Origin: Vibrio azureus
GTDB taxonomy: Bacteria; Pseudomonadota; Gammaproteobacteria; Enterobacterales; Vibrionaceae
Assembly (NCBI RefSeq): GCF_002849855.1
Contig: NZ_CP018616.1
Location: 868,001-932,000 of the forward strand
Length of the DNA stretch: 64,000 bases
Reading direction: 5' to 3'
Position numbers and translations under genes: made by a program. The notes beneath the pieces are model-generated. The model saw nothing but the letters and a program-made list of their open reading frames with translations, had not been told where the DNA came from and did no database searches. Shown one piece after another: positions 46,442 through 55,546 of the stretch (the stretch's first letter is position 1; each line of letters starts with the position of its first letter).

Positions 46442-47299
46442 ATGGTTAATGAGCGAACTTTTCAGCTTTCAACAGGCACGTTGGCTGCTCTTGAGTTGGG
46501 TCAGCAACAGTCTGCGGGGACATCGGTTATTTTCATCCATGGTTGGCTAGATAATGCAGGTAGCTTTATAGCCATCATGGAAACAATGCATCAGCTCGCC
46601 CCCGATTTGCATTTATTGGCCATTGATTTGTTTGGTCATGGATTATCGAGCCACAAAGCAGCAGATAACTATTACGCCTTTCATGATTATGTGGATGATG
46701 TACATAGGCTGTTGTCTGATCTCTCATCGAATCATGTGGTGTTAGTTGGCCATTCACTTGGTGCTTTAATTGCAAGTTGCTATAGTGCTGCTTTCCCAGA
46801 GCACGTTCAGGCTTTGGTTCAAATCGAAGGTGTAGCGCCGTTAGCGGAAGACTCAAGCTATAGTGTAAAAAGGCTGCGTGATGGCGTGTTAAGTCGGCAG
46901 CGCCTAAGTAGTAAAGTAGAGCGAGGAATGGCATCTTTAGATGTGGCACTTTCGATGCGTATGCAAGTCAACCAATTGACCGAAGAGCAGTTAATGCCTA
47001 TTGTTGAACGTGGCACGGAATTCCGTAACCAACAATGGTATTGGCGTTACGACCGAAAATTGAAATGCAGTTCCCTTTACCGAATGGCTCAGCATAATGC
47101 TCTAGCCTTTATACAAGAGATTCGATGTCCACACTTGATTATTTTAGGTGACAAGGGCTTTCCAAAGCACCAACTGACTCCTGTTTCTTGGGGCGAAAAT
47201 CAACCACTAATGGTCATCGTCCAAGGCGGGCATCACTGCCATTTAGAGCAAAAACTCGAAACCTCTAAGTTAATCCTTGGGGTTGTTAACAAAATTTAG
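46442..47299 (+). CDS. Alpha/beta-fold hydrolase
   Basis: 285 residues, cytoplasmic. Fold signatures: VIFIHGWLDNAGSF (oxyanion, about 29-42), LFGHGLSSH, nucleophile elbow VGHSLGALIA, DKGFPKH near the acid position and GGHHCHLEQ with the catalytic histidine. It resembles hydrolases often annotated beside fadD in Vibrio. The substrate is unknown. It begins three bases after yeaY and so is cotranscribed with it; fadD follows after 106 bases containing a small hairpin AGCACAG-TTG-CTGTGCT (47,326-47,342). Confidence 0.85.
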   Translation: MVNERTFQLSTGTLAALELGQQQSAGTSVIFIHGWLDNAGSFIAIMETMHQLAPDLHLLAIDLFGHGLSSHKAADNYYAFHDYVDDVHRLLSDLSSNHVVLVGHSLGALIASCYSAAFPEHVQALVQIEGVAPLAEDSSYSVKRLRDGVLSRQRLSSKVERGMASLDVALSMRMQVNQLTEEQLMPIVERGTEFRNQQWYWRYDRKLKCSSLYRMAQHNALAFIQEIRCPHLIILGDKGFPKHQLTPVSWGENQPLMVIVQGGHHCHLEQKLETSKLILGVVNKI

Positions 47300-47405
47300 A
47301 TAAGTGTTTGAGTAGAAGATGCTCAAGCACAGTTGCTGTGCTCTAATAGCGAACGACTTAAAAGAACGCTATTCTTTTAGCCAGTGTTAAACGAGGAGTA
47401 ATATC

Positions 47406-49097
47406 GTGGATAAACCATGGCTTTCACGCTATCCAAATGACGTACCTGAAACTATCGATCCTGAGCAATATGAATCTTTGGTTGAAATGTTTGAGCAGTC
47501 TGTACAAAAGTATGCAGATCAGCCAGCATTTATGAACATGGGCTCGGTCATGACCTTCCGAAAACTGGAAGAGCGTAGCCGTGCATTCGCTGCTTATTTA
47601 CAAAACGAATTACGCTTAAAAAAGGGCGATCGTGTTGCGCTTATGATGCCTAACTTGCTGCAATATCCCGTTGCTTTGTTTGGGGTATTAAGAGCAGGTT
47701 GTATCGCGGTTAATGTTAACCCTCTTTATACTCCCCGTGAGCTAGAGCATCAATTAAATGATGCAGGGGTGACCGCGATTGTTATCGTGTCCAATTTTGC
47801 TAATACGTTAGAGCAAATTGTCGATAAAACCCCAGTGAAACATGTTGTTTTAACCAGTTTGGGCCAGATGTTGCCCAGAGCGAAAGGAACGATTGTTGAT
47901 TTCGTGGTTAAGTATGTCAAAGGCATGGTACCGAAGTACGATTTGCCAGGTGCGATTTCTATGCGTAAAGCCCTTTACAAAGGACGACGTTTGCAATACG
48001 TCAAGCCCTATGTATCTGGTGATGATATTGCATTCTTACAGTACACAGGTGGCACAACAGGTGTCGCGAAAGGGGCCGTGCTTACTCATAGAAATATGAT
48101 TGCCAACGTAATGCAGGCGAAAGGAGCATATGGCCCCGTGCTTTCACCTGGCCGCGAGCTGGTGGTCACCGCTTTACCTCTGTATCACGTATTTGCTCTA
48201 ACGGTAAACTGCCTGTTATTTCTTGAAATGGGCGGTAATAACTTGCTTATTACTAACCCGCGCGACATTCCTGGCTTCATTAAAGAGTTACAAAAGCATG
48301 CTTTCACCGCGATTACAGGCGTTAATACTCTGTTTAATGCGTTAGTTAACAATGAAGATTTTCATGAGCTTGATTTTAGTCATCTACGCCTTGCGGTTGG
48401 GGGCGGTATGGCAGTTCAGCGTGCGGTTGCTGAGAAATGGCAAAAAAGCACGGGATGTTACTTACTGGAAGGCTATGGCTTAACGGAATGTTCACCGCTG
48501 GTGGCTGCATACCCACATGATTTAGTCGCTTATAACGGTTCTATTGGTTTGCCTGTCCCTTCAACTGATGTTCGGATTGTCGATGATGAAGGTAATGTTT
48601 TGGCTAACACTGAAACGGGTGAACTGCAGGTTCGTGGCCCTCAGGTTATGCAAGGTTATTGGCAACGTCCTGAGGCAACGAAAGAAGTCATCAATAAAGA
48701 CGGTTGGCTGTCAACTGGCGACATTGTTAAGTTTGATGATGAAGGGTTCTTGCATATTGTCGACCGCAAAAAAGACATGATTTTGGTTTCTGGTTTCAAT
48801 GTTTATCCGAATGAAATTGAAGATGTGGTTGCATCTCATGGCAAAGTGCTAGAAGTTGCTGCGATCGGGCAACCACATGAGGTCTCAGGTGAGTTGGTTA
48901 AAATTTATGTGGTTAAGCGAGATCCAAGTTTGACCAAAGAAGAAGTGATTACACATTGTCGCCAGCATCTCACCGGGTATAAAGTGCCTAAACTTGTTGA
49001 GTTTCGTGAAGACTTGCCCAAGACAAATGTGGGTAAAATCTTGCGCCGAGTGCTGCGTGATGAAAACGATGCGGAACTTGAGAAAAAACGTGCTTAA
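47406..49097 (+). CDS. fadD: Long-chain fatty acid-CoA ligase
   Basis: 563 residues from a GTG preceded by GAGGAG (E. coli FadD 561). AMP-forming adenylate enzyme: P-loop-like [16 protein letters not shown] (about 214-229), [12 protein letters not shown], the STGD motif, [20 protein letters not shown] (fatty-acid signature) and the C-terminal catalytic lysine in [11 protein letters not shown]. It activates exogenous fatty acids for beta-oxidation or phospholipid use at the inner membrane. FadR control is expected from the family, but I found no convincing FadR site. Confidence 0.96.
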   Translation: MDKPWLSRYPNDVPETIDPEQYESLVEMFEQSVQKYADQPAFMNMGSVMTFRKLEERSRAFAAYLQNELRLKKGDRVALMMPNLLQYPVALFGVLRAGCIAVNVNPLYTPRELEHQLNDAGVTAIVIVSNFANTLEQIVDKTPVKHVVLTSLGQMLPRAKGTIVDFVVKYVKGMVPKYDLPGAISMRKALYKGRRLQYVKPYVSGDDIAFLQYTGGTTGVAKGAVLTHRNMIANVMQAKGAYGPVLSPGRELVVTALPLYHVFALTVNCLLFLEMGGNNLLITNPRDIPGFIKELQKHAFTAITGVNTLFNALVNNEDFHELDFSHLRLAVGGGMAVQRAVAEKWQKSTGCYLLEGYGLTECSPLVAAYPHDLVAYNGSIGLPVPSTDVRIVDDEGNVLANTETGELQVRGPQVMQGYWQRPEATKEVINKDGWLSTGDIVKFDDEGFLHIVDRKKDMILVSGFNVYPNEIEDVVASHGKVLEVAAIGQPHEVSGELVKIYVVKRDPSLTKEEVITHCRQHLTGYKVPKLVEFREDLPKTNVGKILRRVLRDENDAELEKKRA

Positions 49098-49184
49098 GTT
49101 TTGTCCTTAAGCTCAATATAGCCTTGTTAATAGGCCAATATTATTCTTATTTCTAGGTCAATAGACCCTAACCTCTAGGTTAGC

Positions 49185-49208
49185 ATGCCAGCGTAATGCT
49201 GGCATTTT
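49185..49208 (+). terminator. fadD terminator
   Basis: ATGCCAGC and GCTGGCAT pair around GTAAT, followed by TTTC. It ends only 15 bases before rnd, so rnd transcription either reads through or starts inside this gap. Confidence 0.7.
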
Positions 49209-49223
49209 CATAGCGAGAAGCCT

Positions 49224-50342
49224 GTGAATTATCAAATGATTACAAAAAATACAGAGTTGGTTGAAGTTTGTGCTCTGGCCAGAAACGCCGATGTCGTCAT
49301 GCTAGATACTGAGTTTGTCCGTGTTCGAACTTACTATCCGCAGTTAGGGCTGATCCAACTTTTTGATGGAGAGCATCTTTCGTTAATTGATCCAACCGAA
49401 TTAACGGATATGACCGCCTTTATTGAATTACTCAAAGACAGCTCTGTGCTAAAGGTTCTGCATGCATGTGGGGAAGACCTCGAAGTATTTCAAAATGCTT
49501 TTGGTTGTACTCCTTTTCCTATGGTGGACACACAACTTATGGCCGCCTTTTTAGGGCATGGGCTGTCAACTGGTTTTGCCTCTTTAGTTGAACAATATCT
49601 TGATGTGGAACTGGATAAAAGTGAATCGCGAACAGATTGGATGGCACGCCCACTGTCTCAAAAGCAATTGGACTATGCAGCAGCAGATGTACATTACTTA
49701 ATGCCACTTTATGAGATATTGTTAGAAAAGGTCATGCAAGCAGGCTGGTGGGAAGCCTCGCAGCAAGAGAGTGAACTTTTGGTCTCTAAGCGCATTCAAG
49801 ATATCGATGAAGACAACCTCTATCGTAATATCAAAGGAGCTTGGCAGCTTAAGCCCGCTCAGTTAGCAAACCTTAAACCTTTGGCCACTTGGCGCTACCG
49901 AGAAGCAGTTAAACGTGACTTGGCATTGAATTTTATTTTTAAAGAAGCCGATCTACTGACGGTGGCCAAACTGGGCTTAACGAATTTCCATAAAATGGAA
50001 GCAGAAGATATGGATATTCGTTCTGTGCAACGCCATGGAGCAAAGATAGCCGCGATGGTCAAAAAGGCTAAGCAAACGCCGGTCGATGAATATCCAGAGC
50101 CGATCACACGCTTGATGGACTATCCGGGTTATAAACAGATCTTTAAAAACCTCAAAGACGTGGTCAAAGTGGTCTCGCAACAGACGGGATTAGCAACAGA
50201 GTTTTTAGCTTCTAAAAAGCAAATTAACCAATTGGTCAGTTGGGTCTGGAAAAAAGATTGTGATCCATCACTGCTGCCAGATTTGATGCAAGGCTGGCGT
50301 TGTTCTCTGGTCGGTGAAAAAATGCTCAAGGTACTAAAGTAA
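49224..50342 (+). CDS. rnd: Ribonuclease D
   Basis: 372 residues from a GTG with GCGAGAAG upstream. The DEDD exonuclease domain has DTEFVRVRTYYPQLGLIQL (D28/E30 region), CGEDLEVF, and the YAAADVHYL motif with the catalytic tyrosine and aspartate; a first HRDC domain (about 210-290) and a helical C-terminal domain follow. It trims 3' ends of tRNA precursors and other stable RNAs. The fadD-rnd order is as in E. coli. Confidence 0.95.
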   Translation: MNYQMITKNTELVEVCALARNADVVMLDTEFVRVRTYYPQLGLIQLFDGEHLSLIDPTELTDMTAFIELLKDSSVLKVLHACGEDLEVFQNAFGCTPFPMVDTQLMAAFLGHGLSTGFASLVEQYLDVELDKSESRTDWMARPLSQKQLDYAAADVHYLMPLYEILLEKVMQAGWWEASQQESELLVSKRIQDIDEDNLYRNIKGAWQLKPAQLANLKPLATWRYREAVKRDLALNFIFKEADLLTVAKLGLTNFHKMEAEDMDIRSVQRHGAKIAAMVKKAKQTPVDEYPEPITRLMDYPGYKQIFKNLKDVVKVVSQQTGLATEFLASKKQINQLVSWVWKKDCDPSLLPDLMQGWRCSLVGEKMLKVLK

Positions 50343-50357
50343 TCCCCGTGATATCGC

Positions 50358-50391
50358 TTTGAATCAAGCATCCTAGGGTCACTTGAATATA
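50358..50391 (+). repeat. Dispersed repeat copy after rnd
   Basis: CTTTGAATCAAGCATCCTAG followed by GGTCACTTGAATATAG. A fragment GAGCGACTTGAGTATA lies just after it (50,405-50,420). Confidence 0.65.
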
Positions 50392-50415
50392 GTCATATAT
50401 CATGGAGCGACTTGA

Positions 50416-50444
50416 GTATAAAGGTTGGTGTTGAATACCAACCT
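50416..50444 (-). terminator. Possible minCDE terminator
   Basis: AGGTTGGT and ACCAACCT pair around GTTGAAT-type loop; TTTATAC follows on the minus strand. It lies 60 bases past the minE stop. Confidence 0.5.
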
Positions 50445-50504
50445 CTATACTCCATATCTTACCCCAAGCGATAGCAAGATAAGCAAGTCTCGCCAAGCCT
50501 AGTA

Positions 50505-50768
50505 TTAATTATCATCTTCTGGCAGCTTGACGTTGAGTTCAAGGACGGCAATATCATCGTCTTTTTGCTCAAACGTTAAATCAACCATGTTAGCGTCGAT
50601 GGCGACGTATTTACGAATGACCGTTAATATGTCCTCTTTTAATTGAGGCAGGTATGACGGTGCTGGATCATCTTGGCTGCGACGTTCTGCCACAATAATT
50701 TGCAAACGCTCTTTGGCTAAATTAGCTGACGTTTTCTTTTGTGGACGGAAAAATTCTAATAGTGACAT
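50505..50768 (-). CDS. minE: Cell division topological factor MinE
   Basis: 87 residues. The N-terminal membrane-targeting and MinD-binding part ([20 protein letters not shown], then LQIIVAERR) is followed by the dimerisation/topological domain ([15 protein letters not shown]...). It stimulates MinD ATPase and drives pole-to-pole oscillation. It begins six bases after minD in a minC-minD-minE operon. Confidence 0.96.
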   Translation of the reverse strand: MSLLEFFRPQKKTSANLAKERLQIIVAERRSQDDPAPSYLPQLKEDILTVIRKYVAIDANMVDLTFEQKDDDIAVLELNVKLPEDDN

Positions 50769-50774
50769 TTCTAT

Positions 50775-51587
50775 CTAGCCTCCGAACAGTCGTTTAAAGA
50801 GACCTTTCTTCGCTTCGGTTAAGAAACGAAACTCAACTTCATTACCTAGTAGGCGTTCAACCGTATCTGAGTAAGCCATACCTGCATCAGTATTCTCATC
50901 AAAGATCACCGGGACCCCTTTATTTGAAGCATTCAGAACGGCTTGGCTTTCAGGGATCACGCCAAGCAATGAAATATGCAAGATTTCTTCGACATCTTGG
51001 ACGCTAAGCATTTCACCTTGGGTGACACGGGTAGGGTTGTAACGAGTCAGTAATAAGTGTTGCTTAACCGGCTCTAGGCCTTGTTCAGCACGAAGGGATT
51101 TAGAATCTAAAATGCCAAGGATACGGTCAGAGTCACGGACAGAAGATACTTCAGGGTTGGTGGTGACAATGGCTTCGTCGGCATAATACAAGGCCATTAA
51201 TGCACCTTGCTCAATACCTGCTGGTGAATCACAGATGATAAAATCAAAGCCCATATCGTCAAGTTCAGAAAAGACACGCTGAACACCATCTTTGGTTAGT
51301 GCATCTTTATCACGAGTTTGAGAGGCAGGAAGAATAAACAGGTTTTCTGTTCTCTTGTCTTTGATCATTGCTTGGTTAAGTGTTGCTTCACCGTTAATGA
51401 CGTTGACGAAATCATATACGACGCGGCGCTCACACCCCATAATAAGGTCGAGGTTACGCAAGCCGATATCAAAGTCGATCACGACGGTTTTTTTGCCTTT
51501 TAGTGCTAAACCTGAGGCGATTGCTGCGCTTGATGTGGTTTTACCCACGCCGCCTTTACCAGAGGTAACTACAATTATGCGTGCCAT
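50775..51587 (-). CDS. minD: Septum-site determining ATPase MinD
   Basis: 270 residues. The deviant Walker A motif SGKGGVGKTTSS (K11, K16) starts the protein; DFDIGLRNLD and DSPAGIEQGA are the switch regions; the C-terminal amphipathic membrane helix is AKKGLFKRLFGG. ATP-MinD dimers recruit MinC to the membrane. AAGGAAAT precedes the ATG. Identification is certain. Confidence 0.98.
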   Translation of the reverse strand: MARIIVVTSGKGGVGKTTSSAAIASGLALKGKKTVVIDFDIGLRNLDLIMGCERRVVYDFVNVINGEATLNQAMIKDKRTENLFILPASQTRDKDALTKDGVQRVFSELDDMGFDFIICDSPAGIEQGALMALYYADEAIVTTNPEVSSVRDSDRILGILDSKSLRAEQGLEPVKQHLLLTRYNPTRVTQGEMLSVQDVEEILHISLLGVIPESQAVLNASNKGVPVIFDENTDAGMAYSDTVERLLGNEVEFRFLTEAKKGLFKRLFGG

Positions 51588-51604
51588 TTTATTTCCTTTT
51601 TAAA

Positions 51605-52267
51605 CTATATCGTGAGCGTTTGAAGATGTAATGATTCTTCAGCTTTACTGATCATTACCTTCTTTTGCCAATACTCACTCTGAATTTGATCGCTCAGCCA
51701 GTAATCTCCAGCGATGGAAACCAGCTCAGCTTGTAAATCGTGACAAAATATTCTTGCTTCTTGTTGGCCACTTGCTCCGGCAATCGCTCGTCCACGCAAT
51801 GTGCCATAGATATGAATCGAACCATCAGCGATCACTTCGGCTCCTGCACTCACATGAGCCAGTAAAACCAAGTCGCAATCTTTCGCATAAACCTGTTGTC
51901 CAGAACGGACCGGTGTATGGACGACTTTGGTGGGATTCATTTTGGCGGGTGCTTGTGCGGGTGATTTGCTGGCCGACATAATTGCGAATCCAGCCTCAGA
52001 GGCGAGGTTTTGGGTTCGCTTATCTTTACAACCAGTCACGCCAACAGGAATGAAGCCTGCATCAGCAATGCCTTGTTTTAAGGTCGAAAAGTCAATGTCG
52101 CCTTCTACCTTGGATATATTGATGGCAAGTGGTGCTGAAGCAAAAAAAGAAGGGGCTTGCGCAACTTTTTCTTTTAAAAAATTGACCGTTTTAACGATCT
52201 CGTTGTCAGAAAGGTGTAAAACTGACAGAGTAAAACTGCTACCTTTAAGATCTGGTGAATGGGTCAT
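51605..52267 (-). CDS. minC: Septum-site determining protein MinC
   Basis: 220 residues from the ATG at 52,267 ([20 protein letters not shown]), which aligns with the E. coli N-terminus; an ATG three codons up (52,276) is nearer the AAAGGA and is the alternative. N-terminal FtsZ-inhibiting domain (1-100), linker, C-terminal beta-helix with [40 protein letters not shown] and [12 protein letters not shown]. It blocks Z-rings away from midcell. First gene of minCDE. Confidence 0.94.
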   Translation of the reverse strand: MTHSPDLKGSSFTLSVLHLSDNEIVKTVNFLKEKVAQAPSFFASAPLAINISKVEGDIDFSTLKQGIADAGFIPVGVTGCKDKRTQNLASEAGFAIMSASKSPAQAPAKMNPTKVVHTPVRSGQQVYAKDCDLVLLAHVSAGAEVIADGSIHIYGTLRGRAIAGASGQQEARIFCHDLQAELVSIAGDYWLSDQIQSEYWQKKVMISKAEESLHLQTLTI

Positions 52268-52467
52268 CGTGTGCATCTTTCCTTTATTGAAAGAGGATTG
52301 CCATAAACTATAGGTGTCATGTTATATTCCATCCTTTGATGCAGCAAGGTTTCAAGACGTTAAATGATAAAATTAATTTTAATTTGGCGCCTTATTTCTT
52401 GTCTGAGTTTTAATACTTTTAATCCTATCCGTGTTAAGACGGGTAATTCAGCATAAAAAGGGTCATC

Positions 52468-52749
52468 ATGCTTTGTTCTATCTATAAGAGTACCAGAAAA
52501 GAGGGCACATACCTCTACATTCCAAAGAAAGATGACTTTTCTCAAGTCCCTGATGCGCTAATGCAGATGTTTGGTAAACCTCTACCGGTAATGACGATCA
52601 AGTTAGATGGCCGAACACTCGCACAGGTGGATGTTGAGAAAGTAAAGACATCACTGATTAATGATGGCTTCTTTCTGCAAGTTCCGCCACCCCCTGAAAA
52701 CTTATTAGAAAAATATAAAGAACAAAAATCTCAGCAAAAAGGTGAGTAA
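52468..52749 (+). CDS. ycgL: YcgL domain protein
   Basis: 93 residues. The YcgL pattern is clear: [55 protein letters not shown]. It is a small cytoplasmic protein of unknown function, with a Lys/Gln-rich tail. It is divergent from minCDE, as in E. coli, and 50 bases upstream of the mltB-like gene. Confidence 0.92.
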   Translation: MLCSIYKSTRKEGTYLYIPKKDDFSQVPDALMQMFGKPLPVMTIKLDGRTLAQVDVEKVKTSLINDGFFLQVPPPPENLLEKYKEQKSQQKGE

Positions 52750-52799
52750 AGTCAGCTCTTTTGTTCTGAGAACTTATTTCGCCCATCAAGGAGAGTGAT

Positions 52800-53771
52800 G
52801 TGAAAAAACGATTTGCAACTTTACTCAGTATCAGCATTTGTAGTAGTGCTTTGGCAAGTTCCGAGGGATTTGACGAATACCTAAACAAACTGCGTGCAGA
52901 AGCTCGAGATAAAGGCATTTCTGAACAAGTAATTACTTCCGCATTTGCTGACGTCAATTATAAGCCTAGAGCGGTAAAAGCCGACCGAAATCAGCCAGAA
53001 AAAAAGCTGACTTTAGACGAATACATTCCGCGAGCGGTCCCGGAGTGGAAGGTTAAGCAAGCAAAGCAGTTATACAAGCAGCATTATACCGACTTAAAGC
53101 GCATTGGTGACAAGTATGGTGTTCAGCCACGCTTTATTGTCGCATTGTGGGGCGTTGAAAGTAATTTTGGCAAGTTTACCGGTAACTTCAATGTGATTGA
53201 TGCACTTTCAACGATGGCTTTCGAAGGGCGCCGTGAAGCCTTCTTTCGCAAAGAAACGATGGCGGCTTTGCAAATTTTGGATCAAGGGCATATTGCATTA
53301 AAAGACTTTAAAGGGTCTTGGGCTGGTGCGATGGGTCAGTGCCAATTTATGCCTAGCTCTTTTTTGAGTTTTGCCGCTGATGGTAACGATGATGGTAAGA
53401 AAGACATTTGGAATTCTAAAGCCGATGTTTTTGCCTCGACAGCGAATTATCTGAGTCAGTTTGGTTGGGACGATAATTATACTTGGGGCCGTCAAGTGAA
53501 AGTACCACATGGTATTGATCATAAACTTGAGGGTAGGGAAGCCGACAAAGGCAAGTATTTGCAAGAGTGGAGTAAGCTTGGTATTACCAAATACGATGGT
53601 ACGCCACTACCAAAACTTGATAAAGACGTTAAAGCTTGGTTGATTATGCCAGACGATGAAAGTGGCCGAACTTATCTTGTCTACAATAACTACAATGTGC
53701 TAATGAAGTGGAATCGTTCTTACTATTTTGCTTTAGCAGTCAGCCATCTAGCAGATCGTATTAGTTTTTAA
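52800..53771 (+). CDS. MltB-family lytic murein transglycosylase
   Basis: 323 residues from a GTG with AAGGAG seven bases upstream. A signal peptide (to about SALA, residue 19) without a lipobox cysteine suggests a soluble periplasmic form, unlike lipoprotein MltB. The lysozyme-like domain has the catalytic glutamate E120 in ALWGVESNFGKFTG, then SWAGAMGQCQFMPSSFLSFA and DVFASTANYLSQFGW. It cleaves peptidoglycan glycan strands to 1,6-anhydro products. Probably cotranscribed with ycgL. Confidence 0.9.
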   Translation: MKKRFATLLSISICSSALASSEGFDEYLNKLRAEARDKGISEQVITSAFADVNYKPRAVKADRNQPEKKLTLDEYIPRAVPEWKVKQAKQLYKQHYTDLKRIGDKYGVQPRFIVALWGVESNFGKFTGNFNVIDALSTMAFEGRREAFFRKETMAALQILDQGHIALKDFKGSWAGAMGQCQFMPSSFLSFAADGNDDGKKDIWNSKADVFASTANYLSQFGWDDNYTWGRQVKVPHGIDHKLEGREADKGKYLQEWSKLGITKYDGTPLPKLDKDVKAWLIMPDDESGRTYLVYNNYNVLMKWNRSYYFALAVSHLADRISF

Positions 53772-53803
53772 ATCCGTCAACTCATAAAACTCAGGGCTCT
53801 TGT

Positions 53804-53846
53804 CCAAGTAACTTTAAGCTGAACATTGCATCTTGAAGTTACTTGG
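53804..53846. repeat. Dispersed hairpin repeat between mltB-like gene and folD
   Basis: CCAAGTAACTTTAAG and CTTGAAGTTACTTGG pair at 14 of 15 positions around 13 bases containing GAACATTGCAT. It sits between two convergent genes and could act on both transcript ends. Confidence 0.75.
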
Positions 53847-53922
53847 TTGTAACCATAGTCCCGACGATATGAAATGTGTGATAGGGCGTGTTTATCCCTC
53901 ATGCCCTAAATCATACAGGTCA

Positions 53923-54783
53923 TCACTTATGAGTATGAAATTGTTCGCAAGCCAGCATAGTATTTTCAATTAAGCTTGCTACAGTCATCGGACCAACGCC
54001 ACCTGGTACAGGTGTAATAAAGCTCGCGTTCTCTCTTGCTTTATCGAACTCAATATCCCCAGCAAGTTTACCAGAGGCTAAGCGATTAATACCTACATCA
54101 ACCACAACAGCTCCTTTCTTTATCCACTCTCCGGGAATAAAATTCGGTTTACCTACTGCCACGACAACCAAATCAGCTTGGCGGACGTGAAACTCCAAGT
54201 CTTTGGTAAAACGATGACAAGTCGTCGTGGTGCAGCCAGCGAGCAGGAGTTCTAAAGTCATTGGGCGGCCCACGATATTAGAAGCCCCTACAACAACCGC
54301 ATGCTTGCCGCGCAATTCGATGTTGTAACGCTCCAGCAGCGTGATGATGCCTTTCGGAGTACAAGAACGCAGTTTAGGAATACGTTGAGCCAATCGACCG
54401 ACATTGTATGGGTGGAAGCCGTCAACATCTTTTTCGGGTTGGATTCGCTCTAACACCTGAGTGGTATCAATACCCGCAGGAAGGGGTAATTGTACCAGGA
54501 TGCCATCGATTTCTGCATCATCGTTAAGTTGGTCGATCAAAGCTAATAATTCATTCTCTGAAGTAGAAGCAGGAAGGTCAAAAGATTTAGAGACAAAGCC
54601 TACTTCTTCACAAGCACGACGCTTACTGCCCACATAAACTTGGGAAGCGGGATCGTCCCCAACCAGAACAACAGCAAGACCAGGAGCACGAAGGCCAGAT
54701 TCTAGACGAGCTTTTACTCGAGCAGCAACTTCGGATCGAACGGTTTGAGAAATAAGTGTTCCATCGATATTTTGAGCTGTCAT
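53923..54783 (-). CDS. folD: Methylenetetrahydrofolate dehydrogenase/cyclohydrolase
   Basis: 286 residues. It interconverts 5,10-methylene-, methenyl- and 10-formyl-THF with NADP. Active-site Y50 and K54 in [38 protein letters not shown], the nucleotide-binding [12 protein letters not shown] and the C-terminal [15 protein letters not shown] are all intact. AAGGAAAGTC precedes the ATG. Together with PurU in this window it sets the 10-formyl-THF pool. It is divergent from the tRNA-Arg gene. Confidence 0.97.
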   Translation of the reverse strand: MTAQNIDGTLISQTVRSEVAARVKARLESGLRAPGLAVVLVGDDPASQVYVGSKRRACEEVGFVSKSFDLPASTSENELLALIDQLNDDAEIDGILVQLPLPAGIDTTQVLERIQPEKDVDGFHPYNVGRLAQRIPKLRSCTPKGIITLLERYNIELRGKHAVVVGASNIVGRPMTLELLLAGCTTTTCHRFTKDLEFHVRQADLVVVAVGKPNFIPGEWIKKGAVVVDVGINRLASGKLAGDIEFDKARENASFITPVPGGVGPMTVASLIENTMLACEQFHTHK

Positions 54784-54944
54784 GACTTTCCTTTTGAGAT
54801 TGATAAGGCAAATTGTTTGCAGATATTGTCGCAGAAAATAGTATTAACATCCACACGCAAACGTTTGCATTGTTGTCTTTTTGAGCTTTAAACGTTAAGT
54901 TGATTTTTTTTTAAGCATTTGAATCAAAATGTTATAAAAACACA

Positions 54945-54972
54945 TTGATTTAAGCATTTTAACTCGTATAAT
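54945..54972 (+). promoter_or_regulatory. tRNA-Arg promoter
   Basis: TTGATT and TATAAT are spaced by 16 bases. The tRNA begins 13 bases after the -10, and the sequence between is a mixed TCTTTCCTGTAGC; a growth-rate-controlled stable-RNA promoter is expected. Confidence 0.7.
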
Positions 54973-54985
54973 TCTTTCCTGTAGC

Positions 54986-55062
54986 GCGCCCTTAGCTCAG
55001 CTGGATAGAGCACGTCCCTTCTAAGGATGTGGTCGTAGGTTCGAATCCTACAGGGCGTGCCA
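54986..55062 (+). tRNA. tRNA-Arg (anticodon TCT)
   Basis: 77 bases forming a full cloverleaf: acceptor GCGCCCT/AGGGCGT (first pair G-T), D arm with GCTCAGCTGGATAGAGC, anticodon stem CGTCC/GGATG with loop CTTCTAA (anticodon TCT reads AGA/AGG), T arm with GGTTCGAATCC and an encoded CCA. It corresponds to E. coli argU, the attachment site of several integrating elements (for example DLP12). Confidence 0.96.
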
Positions 55063-55073
55063 TTCATTCTAAG

Positions 55074-55108
55074 AACCCCGATAGCTCAATGAGCTACCGG
55101 GGTTTTTT
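55074..55108 (+). terminator. tRNA-Arg terminator
   Basis: AACCCCGATAGCTC and GAGCTACCGGGGTT pair over 14 positions with one mismatch; a run of T follows. Confidence 0.9.
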
Positions 55109-55546
55109 CATTTAAGACTTGTACTAAATATCCTCATTCATCAATGTATATCCACAAACGTTTTCTCTTTCACTTTACCACGAGTTAGCAGAGATCATCT
55201 TCTTGAGAAAGGCTTAGCTCACGAAAGATAATCAGAACAATTAATCTATGCCACTGGTGTGAATTAATTATTTTTAGGTCACTAAGGCATTAATGATTTG
55301 TTGAAAAAATTTAAAGTGTTTATGAAGCTGACATTTGAATTAAGAATGGCTATGAAGATTTTTAAACGATGAATTATCTTTAAAGATTGACGGGCCGCGA
55401 GGTTTTTGTAACAAACCTTGATTTAATGACAAAAATTTTTTGCTAATGATTATACACTGACTTCACAATATGATAACAATTTGTGTGAATTACAACAGAA
55501 GATCCCATTAAATACCGCTTATATTATAATGTAATAAAGGTATAAG
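55109..55546. other. AT-rich gap after the tRNA
   Basis: 438 bases, strongly AT-rich, no gene, no integrase remnant and no copy of the tRNA 3' end seen. TATATTATAATG at 55,520-55,531 is a likely -10 region for the following gene. Confidence 0.5.
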